NCBI GenBank assembly: GCA_017379955.1
Contig: JAFNVE010000081.1
Coordinates: forward strand, 1 to 9,596
DNA from: Tidjanibacter sp.
GTDB taxonomy: Bacteria; Bacteroidota; Bacteroidia; Bacteroidales; Rikenellaceae
DNA length: 9,596 bases
Direction of reading: 5' to 3'
Below the pieces are notes generated by a model. The model had not been told where the DNA came from. It did not search any database and saw nothing but the letters and a program-made list of their open reading frames with translations. Shown here piece after piece: positions 1 to 7,033 of the stretch (the stretch's first letter is position 1; each line of letters starts with the position of its first letter). Both the position numbers and the translations under genes were made by a program.

Positions 1-842
1 GCAGCACGGCATACCTCGTCAAAAGCCTCGTGGAGTGGGGTGGCGGCGATATCGGTGATGTTCATCGATACCTGAGCAATACCATACTCGTCAATATACC
101 AGCCAATAGCCTTACAACCCTTCAAAGTGCCGGGGATGTAGATTACTTCGCCGTTTTCATCGCGCATAGGCTTGCCGACAATGGAGCCTCTCTCGCGCAT
201 AGGTCTGCCTTTCTCGCGTACATCGAAGGCAATAGCATTAGCCCTGCGGGTGGAGGTGGTGTTGAGGTTGAAGTTTACGGCAATCAGAAAGTCGCGTGCG
301 CCAACTACCGTTGCACCACTGCGCGCCGCCTGCTCGGTGTACTCGCCACCGCCAAAGTCGGGCATACGCTCAGGGTCAACAATCTTCTCCGCCAAGGCCT
401 CGTACTCGCCCGCACGGCATACTGCCAGATTCTTGCGCTCGGGCTTAAAGGCTGCTGCCTCGTAGCAGTAGGTAGGTACTCCAAGTTCGGTGGCGATACG
501 CTCGGCAAGGGTGCGCGCCATTGCAGCACACTCTTCGAGAGTTATACCTGCGATAGGAATCAGTGGCAATACATCGGTCGCTCCCGTGCGGGGGTGAGCT
601 CCCTTGTGAATACGCATATCGATAAGCTCCGAAGCACGCTTCACACCTCGGAAAGCACCCTCGACAACAGCCTCCGGCTCGCCTACGAAGGTGACTACGG
701 TGCGGTTGGTAGCCTCACCCGGATCAACATCCAACAGACGTACTCCCTCTGCCGAGCAGATGGCCTCCACAATAGCGTCAATCTTTGCTCTGTCGCGTCC
801 CTCACTGAAATTGGGCACACACTCAATTAGTCGTTTTTCCAT
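1..842 (-). CDS. ftcD: Glutamate formimidoyltransferase, 5' part (runs off the left edge)
   Basis: The enzyme moves the formimino group from N-formimino-L-glutamate to tetrahydrofolate, a late cytoplasmic step of histidine degradation. Translation from the ATG at 840-842 begins MEKRLIECVPNFSEGRD, closely matching the family's N-terminal VECVPNFSEG motif. LLDVD follows at ~36-40, TNRTVVTFVGEPE at ~45-57, and HKGAHPRTGATDV at ~79-91, where His83 corresponds to the catalytic histidine of mammalian FTCD (His82). The C-terminal half has FLIAVNFNLN and, near the edge, IGWYIDEYGIAQVSMN. About 280 codons are visible. Stand-alone bacterial forms are about 300 aa, so little is missing unless a cyclodeaminase domain is fused, which cannot be seen here. 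No good Shine-Dalgarno precedes the start; the leader is A-rich. Other histidine-degradation genes may lie beyond the edge. It has its own promoter and lies after the pump operon's terminator, so it is probably transcribed separately. Confidence 0.95.
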   Translation of the reverse strand, partial: MEKRLIECVPNFSEGRDRAKIDAIVEAICSAEGVRLLDVDPGEATNRTVVTFVGEPEAVVEGAFRGVKRASELIDMRIHKGAHPRTGATDVLPLIPIAGITLEECAAMARTLAERIATELGVPTYCYEAAAFKPERKNLAVCRAGEYEALAEKIVDPERMPDFGGGEYTEQAARSGATVVGARDFLIAVNFNLNTTSTRRANAIAFDVREKGRPMRERGSIVGKPMRDENGEVIYIPGTLKGCKAIGWYIDEYGIAQVSMNITDIAATPLHEAFDEVCRA

Positions 843-883
843 GATTGTTTATCTTATTTTGTTGTTTTCATTTGCTCAATCCT

Positions 884-891
884 CAAATTTA
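884..891 (-). promoter_or_regulatory. Candidate ftcD promoter, -7 element
   Basis: The minus strand reads TAAATTTG, a perfect match to the Bacteroidota TAnnTTTG -7 element. It lies 41 bp before the ftcD start codon, giving a predicted leader of roughly 35-38 nt. No clear TTG/TTTG -33 element sits at the usual 19-21 bp spacing, so the call rests on the -7 box and its position between the upstream terminator and the gene. Confidence 0.55.
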
Positions 892-940
892 CAATTTTTT
901 CCTTTACATATCACTTTTTTGCCCACTTATTTTCAATAGA

Positions 941-979
941 AAATAAAAAATGGCCCTCCACCATAGGGTAGAGAGCCAT
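941..979 (-). terminator. Intrinsic terminator of the efflux operon
   Basis: Read on the minus strand, a 13-bp stem pairs 967-979 (ATGGCTCTCTACC) with 950-962 (GGTGGAGGGCCAT) around the 4-nt loop CTAT. All 13 positions pair, two as G-U wobbles. The stem runs straight into TTTTTTATTT (950-941). It lies 21 bp after the stop of the 97-aa gene and before the ftcD promoter, so it separates the two units. A smaller 6-bp hairpin (986-991 with 1000-1005) overlaps the stop codon just upstream; it has no U-tract and I do not call it separately. Confidence 0.9.
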
Positions 980-1000
980 CCACTGTGTAGGGGCAGATGC

Positions 1001-1294
1001 CTACATCATATCGGTAATCTCCCAGACAAAGGCACGAATGCCCTGCAATTGGGTAGTCTTATCCAACTCGCGCACTGCATCGAGCAGAGGAGCCACCTTG
1101 CTGTCCTCCACCATAGCCAGCACCGATGAGTTCATCGAAGGCCAGGCGTGCGAACCCATATGAGGCTCACCCGAGAAGGAACCGCGACCGTGGGTGAGAG
1201 GGAAAAGCGTGAAACCACGCACCTCCTGGTCGTCGAGGATAGCCATCACACGAGGAGTGATAGCCTGGTTGTATGTAATAAATACTGCTTTCAT
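1001..1294 (-). CDS. PG0541-family transporter-associated protein (PII-like fold)
   Basis: This 97-aa cytoplasmic protein begins MKAVFITYNQAIT and has no signal peptide or membrane segment. It resembles the small PII/CutA-like proteins encoded beside RND pumps in Bacteroidota (PG0541 type). Visible traits are a first beta strand (1-8), a helix (12-22), the central segment GFTLFPLTHGRGSFSGEP (27-44), MGSHAWPSMNS (46-56), a strand with acidic end (58-64), the helix KVAPLLDAVRELD (66-78), and a C-terminal strand GIRAFVWEIT. That order fits the ferredoxin-like beta-alpha-beta-beta-alpha-beta plan of PII proteins. HGRG plus the GEP/MGSH stretch sits where PII proteins carry their ligand-binding or signalling loop. 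The gene starts 14 bp after the pump stop codon and ends just before the terminator, so it is the last operon gene. The exact job is unknown; sensing a metabolite or metal and modulating the pump is inference. The family call is fairly firm and the function open. Confidence 0.85.
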   Translation of the reverse strand: MKAVFITYNQAITPRVMAILDDQEVRGFTLFPLTHGRGSFSGEPHMGSHAWPSMNSSVLAMVEDSKVAPLLDAVRELDKTTQLQGIRAFVWEITDMM

Positions 1295-1308
1295 CTCTTT
1301 CTAACTTA

Positions 1309-4300
1309 TTAAGCATTAATCATTTTAGCCTCCTTGCGTGCCTGTTTGCGTGCACGTCGCTTCTCACCCGCACCGATGAAGAGCGAGTAGATTGCGGGAG
1401 TAGCCAAGATGGTGAGGATGGTCGAGAAGGTCAGACCACCGATAACGGCAATACCCATAGGCTGCCACATCTCTGAGCCCTCGCCAATGCCGAGTGCCAT
1501 AGGCAACATACCGAGAATTGTGGTGAGCGAGGTCATAAGTACGGGACGCAGACGGCTCTTACCGGCCAATACCACCGAGTCAGCAAGCGAGTAACCACGC
1601 TCGCGCATCAGGTTGGTGTAGTCCACCATCACAATACCGTTCTTCACTACGATACCAATCAGCATAATCGCACCAATCAGTGCAGTCATACTCAGAGTGG
1701 TGTTGGTCATCCAGAGTGCCAGGATAACACCGGGAACTGCAAAGATGATGGTGAAGATGATGATGAAAGGCATTACAAAGCTCTCGAACTGGGTAGCCAT
1801 CACAATAAATACCAACAAGATAATCAGCACGGCAAGGATTGCCAAGTCACCAAACGACTCCTGCTGATCCTCAAGCGAACCGCCGACATCAATTGAGATA
1901 CCTGCGGGTACGGTGTAACCGGCCAACATATCGTTAACCTCGGCAACAACCTCCGACAGAGCCACGCCATCACCGAGCTGCAAGGTTACGGTGACTACGC
2001 GCTGACGATTCTCACGCTCGATAGTGGGGGGCGAGAAGGTCTCCTCGATGGTTGCCAACTCACCTACACGCACGGGCTTGCCCTGCGAGGTGTAGACGAT
2101 GATATTCTCAACATCCTGGAACGAGGTGCGGAACTCCTCAGCGTGGCGAACCACGATGTAGTACTCGTCGCCATCCTCGCGGAAGAGCGATGCGGTCATA
2201 CCACTCATACGGTTGCGAATCTGGCTCGACACGGTAGCTGAGTTGAGTCCGTGGTATGCGAGTTTGTTTCTGTCGAAACGGATGTTGTACTCGGGACGCA
2301 TTGCATCGCGCGATACCTGAACGTCGCGTGCACCCTCCAACTTGGAAGACATCTCGCGAAGCTCCTCAGCAATGCGGGTGGTCTCGTCGATATCGTAGCC
2401 GTAAACTTTAAGCTCTACGGTGCTGGTACCACCCATCATACCGCCACCCATCATACCGCCCATACTTACGAGCGAGGTGCGAATCTCGGGAATACCGGCC
2501 AAATCCTTGCGCAGTGCATCCATCATCTGGAATACTGTGCGCTCACGCTCCGAAGCGTCGGGCAGACGCATGGTATAACTGATAGTTGCCGACGAGGAGG
2601 AGTTCATCATCTGGAAGGTCGAAGCGTTCGACGACGCAGCACCTGCACTCGCACTTGTCGAGAGAATCTCAACCTCGGGGTAGTTCTTGTAGATGATACT
2701 GTCAATCTTGCGAGCCACAGCCTCGGTATATTCCAGACCGAGAGTCTGCTCCAACTCGATTGTTGCGCTCATACGACCACCATCCGATGCGGGCATAAAC
2801 TCGCTCTCGATGTTACGGCCAAGGAATACCAGCACTACTACAAAGAGTACCAGAGGGCCGAAGAACATAGTCAGACGGTGTGCCAACGACTTACTCAGAA
2901 GCTTAGCATAAGCCTCATCCAACCAGTCGAGGAACTTATCGATAGGCTTGAAAATCTTACCAATACCCTTGTAGGTGTGGTGATAAGTGTCTTTGAGCAT
3001 CAACGACGAGAGCATAGGTGTCAGCGAGATAGCCGCAATGGTCGATACGGTCACAACGAGCGACACAATCCAACCAAACTGCTTAAACATAACACCTGCG
3101 ATACCGCCCACCATAGTCAGAGGCATAAACACGGCAATCACGGTCAGTGTAGTTGCGATAACCGACAACCACACCTCGTTGGTACCATAAATCGCTGCCT
3201 CCTTGGGAGTAGAGCCACGCTCGATGTGTTTGGTGATATTCTCCAACACCACAATAGCATCGTCCACAACCATACCGATAGCGATAGAGAGCGAACTGAG
3301 CGAGATGATGTTAAGAGTACCGCCCGTTACATAGAGGTAGATAAACGATACAATCAGCGAGACGGGGATTGTCAGTGCGATAATAAGGGTAGCTCTCCAA
3401 CGTCCGAGGAAGAAGAGAACGACCAACACCACAAAGACAAGTGCAAACAATACGGTCTCTGCGAGTGAGTTGATAGAGTCGGTAATCGAATCTGCCGAGT
3501 CGTTGAGGATACCAATGGTGATATCGTTGGGGAGGCTTGCCTGAATCTCAGGAAGTTTCTCCTTGATTTTGTTTACAATCTGCACGGTATTGGCACCCGA
3601 CTGCTTCTGGATGATGATACGCACAGCCTTCTCGCCATTGATACGCTCGTCGAGGTTGCTCTTCTCGAGGGTGTCGACAATGTTTGCTACATCTTTCAGC
3701 ATAATATCCTTGCCGGCAACACTCGCCAGAACGATAGAGTTCAATTCATCGCTGGTGTCGAACTCACCATCTGCCTTGATGGTGTAGTTGTTGTTACCCA
3801 TCTCAATCGAGCCTGCCGAGGAGTTTACATTCTCCTGAGCGATGATACCGCCAATAGCCTCTACTGTAAGACCATAAGCCTCTAATTTGCGAGGATCTAC
3901 ATTTACCTGAATCTCGCGCTTGGGAGCACCCATAACGCTCACCGAACCTACACCGTCAATACGGTTAAGCTCATTAACGAGCTGGTCGTCAAGGATTTTG
4001 CCAAGTGCATTGTAGCTCTCGTCTGCGGTAGCATAGAGCATCATCACAGGCATCATCGACGAGCTAAACTTGAAGATAATGGGGTCGCTCACGCCATCGG
4101 GCAGGAACTCCGAGATGCGGCCGATAATATCGCGCACATCATTTGTTGCAGCATCAATATCTGTTCCCCACTCAAATTCGAGAGAGATCATCGACATACC
4201 GTCCGACGAGGTCGAGGTAATCTCTTTCAGGTGGTCGACAGAGTTGAGCTGGTCCTCCAAGACACGAGTAACGTTGGTCTCCACATCGGAGGTGTTCGCA

Positions 4301-4458
4301 CCCGAGTAGGTGGTAATCACACTCATCGCGGGAATCTCCATCTCGGGGAATTGGTCGATAGCCAGATTCCTCACCGAGAAGAGACCAAAGATAATCACCG
4401 CGGTGAATATCAGTATGGTTGATATCGGTTTTCGTACCGAAGTTTCGTATATTTTCAT
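1309..4458 (-). CDS. RND efflux pump inner-membrane subunit, AcrB/HAE type
   Basis: This 1049-aa proton-driven antiporter is full length for the family (~1030-1050 aa). It begins MKIYETSVRKPISTILIF, the usual amphipathic helix and TM1 (~10-30). Porter subdomains fill ~35-330, TM2-TM6 lie at ~338-488, TM7 at ~530-548, the second periplasmic half at ~550-868, and TM8-TM12 at ~870-1028. TM4 has GMVVDDAIVVLEN with Asp399-Asp400, equivalent to AcrB Asp407-Asp408. TM10 has GIVVKNGIVMVDY with Lys939, equivalent to AcrB Lys940. The proton relay is therefore intact and of the multidrug (HAE) rather than the heavy-metal type. The family motif for the first periplasmic loop, DQFPEMEIP, is at 35-43. Odd points are a Met-Gly loop at 666-677 encoded by a perfect tandem repeat, a Ser/Ala/Met-rich stretch at ~600-624, and a strongly basic C-terminal tail (KRRARKQARKEAK). 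The adaptor gene lies 73 bp upstream. The substrate cannot be read from sequence. Confidence 0.96.
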   Translation of the reverse strand: MKIYETSVRKPISTILIFTAVIIFGLFSVRNLAIDQFPEMEIPAMSVITTYSGANTSDVETNVTRVLEDQLNSVDHLKEITSTSSDGMSMISLEFEWGTDIDAATNDVRDIIGRISEFLPDGVSDPIIFKFSSSMMPVMMLYATADESYNALGKILDDQLVNELNRIDGVGSVSVMGAPKREIQVNVDPRKLEAYGLTVEAIGGIIAQENVNSSAGSIEMGNNNYTIKADGEFDTSDELNSIVLASVAGKDIMLKDVANIVDTLEKSNLDERINGEKAVRIIIQKQSGANTVQIVNKIKEKLPEIQASLPNDITIGILNDSADSITDSINSLAETVLFALVFVVLVVLFFLGRWRATLIIALTIPVSLIVSFIYLYVTGGTLNIISLSSLSIAIGMVVDDAIVVLENITKHIERGSTPKEAAIYGTNEVWLSVIATTLTVIAVFMPLTMVGGIAGVMFKQFGWIVSLVVTVSTIAAISLTPMLSSLMLKDTYHHTYKGIGKIFKPIDKFLDWLDEAYAKLLSKSLAHRLTMFFGPLVLFVVVLVFLGRNIESEFMPASDGGRMSATIELEQTLGLEYTEAVARKIDSIIYKNYPEVEILSTSASAGAASSNASTFQMMNSSSSATISYTMRLPDASERERTVFQMMDALRKDLAGIPEIRTSLVSMGGMMGGGMMGGTSTVELKVYGYDIDETTRIAEELREMSSKLEGARDVQVSRDAMRPEYNIRFDRNKLAYHGLNSATVSSQIRNRMSGMTASLFREDGDEYYIVVRHAEEFRTSFQDVENIIVYTSQGKPVRVGELATIEETFSPPTIERENRQRVVTVTLQLGDGVALSEVVAEVNDMLAGYTVPAGISIDVGGSLEDQQESFGDLAILAVLIILLVFIVMATQFESFVMPFIIIFTIIFAVPGVILALWMTNTTLSMTALIGAIMLIGIVVKNGIVMVDYTNLMRERGYSLADSVVLAGKSRLRPVLMTSLTTILGMLPMALGIGEGSEMWQPMGIAVIGGLTFSTILTILATPAIYSLFIGAGEKRRARKQARKEAKMINA
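2431..2460 (-). repeat. Perfect 15-bp tandem duplication in the pump gene (Met-Gly loop)
   Basis: The minus strand has two identical 15-bp copies, GGCGGTATGATGGGT, at 2446-2460 and 2431-2445. Each encodes GGMMG, giving MGGMMGGGMMGG at residues 666-677. Being in frame, gain or loss of a unit would change loop length by five residues without breaking the gene. Exact nucleotide identity suggests a recent duplication or ongoing slippage. Confidence 0.95.
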
Positions 4459-4531
4459 CTTCTTTTACTATTCTGCGTACTTACTTCTTTGTCAGATTAG
4501 TTTGTCTGTATCAGAGTGTTATGCGTGTGGG

Positions 4532-5575
4532 TTAGTTGCGTACATCAACCTCTGCACCATCTGCCAGGCGCGACAGACCGGCGGTGGCAACCACCTCACC
4601 TGCCTGCAAGCCCTCGAGAATCTCAATCTTGTCAGCCACCTGACGGCCAACCTTCACTTTGCGCATCTCAGCCTTGCCGTCCTTAATCACATAGACATAT
4701 TTATCGTTCACGCCTGCCTGCTTCTGCACTGCCAGGTCGCTCACAACAACGCTCTGGCGGTTGCCCATATTGAAGGTAGTGCGGGCAAACATACCGGGAC
4801 GAAGAGTCGAGTAGTTGTTGGCAATGGTAACCTCTACATCAAAGGTACGAGTAGCGGTGTTAACCGAAGGATATACGAGCGAAACCTCACCCGAGAAGGT
4901 CAAATCGGGGTAGGTGTCGCAGTGTACAGCCACCTTCATACCCTTCTGCACCTGAGGAATATACTGCTCGGGAATAGCTACGATTGCCTTCAAGGGATTT
5001 ACCTGCATAACCTGCAACATACCAACGCCACCTGCTGCATTTGCGCCCATCATATAGAGGTCACCTGCCTCATTGAAACGGCCGGTGATAACGCCATCGA
5101 TAGGGCTGCGCAATTCGAGGTTCTCCTCCAAGTTTGCGATAGTCTCGCGCATAACCTCAATGCTGGTTTCAAGCTCGTCAACACTCTGCTTCGAGGCACC
5201 GCCGCTCTCATATACTGCCTTGATACGAGCCAAGTTCATCTCAGCATTCTGGAGCTGCAACATCTGCTGGTTGTACTGACTCTTGTCCATACGAGCCAGG
5301 AGCTGACCCTTCTTTACCTTGTCGCCAACCTCTACCAAAATCTCGTCGATACGAGCCGCCATAGCGGGGCTGATGAAGGTCTGCTTGTAGGGGCGCAGAT
5401 CGGCAGTGTAAATCTCGGTCTGAGCCACCTGCTCGGTAGTTGCGGGCTGGGTCTTAATCACCACTTTGCTCTCAACAGGTGCAACCACAACGGCCTCTTT
5501 TTTCTGGCCACCACCACAACTAACCAAGAGTGCGAGGGGGGCAATCAGAGTCGCCAAAAATAATCTCTTTTTCAT
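4532..5575 (-). CDS. Efflux periplasmic adaptor (membrane fusion protein), lipoprotein
   Basis: This 347-aa adaptor should link the RND pump to the outer-membrane channel. The N-terminus MKKRLFLATLIAPLALLVSC is a lipoprotein signal with predicted acylated Cys20. The next residues, GGGQKKE, are not acidic, so it lacks the Bacteroidota surface-export signal and should face the periplasm. Domains in order: lipoyl half-motif ~68-97 (ARIDEILVEVGDKVKKGQLL), a short alpha-hairpin ~98-155 rich in Gln/Glu, the second lipoyl half with ELRSPIDGVITGRFNEAGDL (~154-173), a beta-barrel ~195-275 including the family motif LRPGMFA (258-264), and a membrane-proximal domain ~276-347 (VVVSDLAVQKQAG...GLQAGEVVATAGL). 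The hairpin is short compared with E. coli AcrA, common in this phylum. It starts 52 bp after the outer-membrane factor gene, behind a purine-rich AAAAGG about 5 nt before the ATG. Confidence 0.95.
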   Translation of the reverse strand: MKKRLFLATLIAPLALLVSCGGGQKKEAVVVAPVESKVVIKTQPATTEQVAQTEIYTADLRPYKQTFISPAMAARIDEILVEVGDKVKKGQLLARMDKSQYNQQMLQLQNAEMNLARIKAVYESGGASKQSVDELETSIEVMRETIANLEENLELRSPIDGVITGRFNEAGDLYMMGANAAGGVGMLQVMQVNPLKAIVAIPEQYIPQVQKGMKVAVHCDTYPDLTFSGEVSLVYPSVNTATRTFDVEVTIANNYSTLRPGMFARTTFNMGNRQSVVVSDLAVQKQAGVNDKYVYVIKDGKAEMRKVKVGRQVADKIEILEGLQAGEVVATAGLSRLADGAEVDVRN

Positions 5576-5627
5576 AATTCCTTTTGCGTTTATTTTTTTA
5601 TTAATCTTTCTTTTCTGGGTTAGTCTG

Positions 5628-7031
5628 TTACTCGGAGCGACCTGCTACACGGTTGTACTCAGCAAGTGCCGAGAGGTAGTTGTAGATAGCCTGCGAGTAG
5701 TTGAGGCGAGCCTGTGTGAGTGCCAACTCCGACTGGTTGAGTTCGAGGATGGTGATACCACCCGCGGTGTAACTTGTCTGGGCAATCGAGTAGGCCTTCT
5801 CTGCCTGACGCACTGTCACATCGGTAGCCAGGAGCGACTCACGAGCGGTGAGAGTGGTGTTTATAGCGTTCTGCATCTGCAAGTTAACGCTCTGCTCCAG
5901 ATAGTCGCGCTGCAAGGAGAGCTGTTGAATGCTGTTGCGAGCCTGCTTTGCGCGATGGTGATTCCTCATACCCGAGAAGAGGGGAATGCTAATCGAGACA
6001 CCTGCCGAGATAGGGTGCTGCCACCAGAAACTGTTCTTGGTGGGTGCGGGAGTGGTGGTAGTGCCACCGGTAGTGCCGCCTGTTGTTCCGCCTGTGGTGC
6101 CACCTGCTGTTCCACCACCCATCATTGCGCTGAAATCGGGACGCTCCATATCGTTACCGGTAATCATTGCCGAGCCGGTAGCTGCGATGGTCGGCAGACG
6201 CTGCGACTGATAAAGCTCGAGCTGGTCCTGGAGCATCTGCATCTGAATCTCCAACGAACGGAGGTCGGTGTTATCCGAAAGATCAGCATAGAGTGTCTCG
6301 CCACCTAACATAATCTGCTCTGCATAGTCGTTCAGTTCGCCGGAGAGGGTGAACTCCTGCTCTGCGGGCAGACCAAGATACATGCGGAACATCATCTTGG
6401 CAGTGACAATCGACTGCTCGGTCTGCATAATAGTAGGTTTGAGGTTGCTGAGCTGCACCTCTGCCGAGAGGAGGTCGTACTCCGACACCAAGCCCTGATT
6501 GAACATAGTGCGGGTATTCTCCACGGTGCGGGCAATCGACGACTCGCTCGAACGCAATACTTCGAGCGACTGCTCAGCCAAGAGTATATTAAAATATGCC
6601 TTCTTCACCTCGGCTGCAAGCGTCACCTTCGATGCGCGAGCTGCCTCTACTGCACTCTCCATCTGAGTACGGTTGAGTTGCAGGGTCTTGTATACTGTGG
6701 GTGCGAAGAGGGGAAGGGTGAGCGAGCCGTTTGCGGTGAAGGTGTTATCTGCACCGAACGACAGACCCTTTGCCATCTCCTGCTTTACGATACTGCGCTG
6801 GTAACTTCCCGTAGTAGTCACCGAGGGCAGAAGATTGCCAATGGTCTCTTTGCGTACCCAATCCTGACGCTCAATCTCCAAATCGGCTACTTTGATGGTG
6901 GGGTTCTCGCTCAGAGCAATCTCCAACGACTTCGCCAAATCGAGTACGATAGGCTGCGAGGTCTGTGCCGAGAGATTCCCAACCACGATGGTCGCAAGTG
7001 CGACCGTCAAAAGAGTTCTCTTGATTCTCAT
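5628..7031 (-). CDS. TolC-like outer-membrane efflux protein
   Basis: This 467-aa protein forms the trimeric outer-membrane channel and periplasmic tunnel of the pump. It begins MRIKRTLLTVALATIVVGNLSAQ, a signal peptide probably cut at the A-Q junction (22/23). The family's two internal repeats are visible. Repeat 1 (~30-235) has SLEIALSENPTIK, the first beta segment LPSVTTTGSY and GSLTLPLF. Repeat 2 (~253-460) has LELYQSQRLPTIAATGSAM, SAGVSISIPLFSG, then EKAYSIAQTSYTAGGITILELNQSE and ALTQARLNYSQAIYNYLSALAEYN, classic outer-membrane-efflux-family C-terminal sequence. Between the two strands of repeat 2 lies an unusually long loop (~291-340) with a Gly-Thr repeat at 306-325. By TolC topology this loop should be extracellular. 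No N-terminal lipobox cysteine is present. Only 2 bp separate it from the regulator's stop codon (TAA-AA-ATG), implying translational coupling. Confidence 0.95.
   Translation of the reverse strand: MRIKRTLLTVALATIVVGNLSAQTSQPIVLDLAKSLEIALSENPTIKVADLEIERQDWVRKETIGNLLPSVTTTGSYQRSIVKQEMAKGLSFGADNTFTANGSLTLPLFAPTVYKTLQLNRTQMESAVEAARASKVTLAAEVKKAYFNILLAEQSLEVLRSSESSIARTVENTRTMFNQGLVSEYDLLSAEVQLSNLKPTIMQTEQSIVTAKMMFRMYLGLPAEQEFTLSGELNDYAEQIMLGGETLYADLSDNTDLRSLEIQMQMLQDQLELYQSQRLPTIAATGSAMITGNDMERPDFSAMMGGGTAGGTTGGTTGGTTGGTTTTPAPTKNSFWWQHPISAGVSISIPLFSGMRNHHRAKQARNSIQQLSLQRDYLEQSVNLQMQNAINTTLTARESLLATDVTVRQAEKAYSIAQTSYTAGGITILELNQSELALTQARLNYSQAIYNYLSALAEYNRVAGRSE
6057..6116 (-). repeat. Five 12-bp units encoding a Gly-Thr loop in the TolC-like protein
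   Basis: Five consecutive in-frame units follow the pattern GGN-GGN-ACN-ACN (the first ends in GCA) and encode GGTA once and GGTT four times, residues 306-325. Units differ at third codon positions (for example GGTGGAACAGCA, GGCGGAACAACA, GGCGGCACTACC), so the array is old or kept at the protein level. A few more Thr and Pro residues follow before the next beta strand. Confidence 0.92.
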
Positions 7032-7033
7032 TT

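Noticed and set aside
30..830. A 266-codon plus-strand frame at the left edge
   Set aside because: It is antisense to ftcD, whose minus-strand translation has continuous family motifs.
986..1005. Hairpin TGTAGG/CCTACA over the stop codon of the 97-aa gene
   Set aside because: Only 6 bp with an 8-nt loop and no U-tract; the strong terminator just downstream explains transcript ending.
2251..3468. A 405-codon open frame on the plus strand antisense to the RND pump gene
   Set aside because: It mirrors the pump's codon bias. Its translation is rich in His, Arg, Thr and Cys with no domain, while the minus-strand frame is a textbook RND protein.
1309..4458. Heavy-metal (CusA-type) RND pump, suggested by methionine clusters and the PII/CutA-like neighbour
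   Set aside because: TM4 has the Asp-Asp pair and TM10 the Lys of multidrug-type pumps, not the metal-type motifs. Metal transport remains only a speculation tied to the Met-Gly loop.
4459..4531. The 73-bp adaptor-pump gap, examined for a hidden small gene, promoter or attenuator
   Set aside because: I found no TAnnTTTG box, stable hairpin or plausible small frame. The shared CTAACCCA after both the channel and adaptor genes is too short to mean anything.
4310..5563. A 417-codon plus-strand frame antisense to the adaptor gene and the start of the pump gene
   Set aside because: It spans two real genes and their gap on the opposite strand, and its product is Leu/His/Asn-rich with no recognisable family. 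It is a shadow frame.
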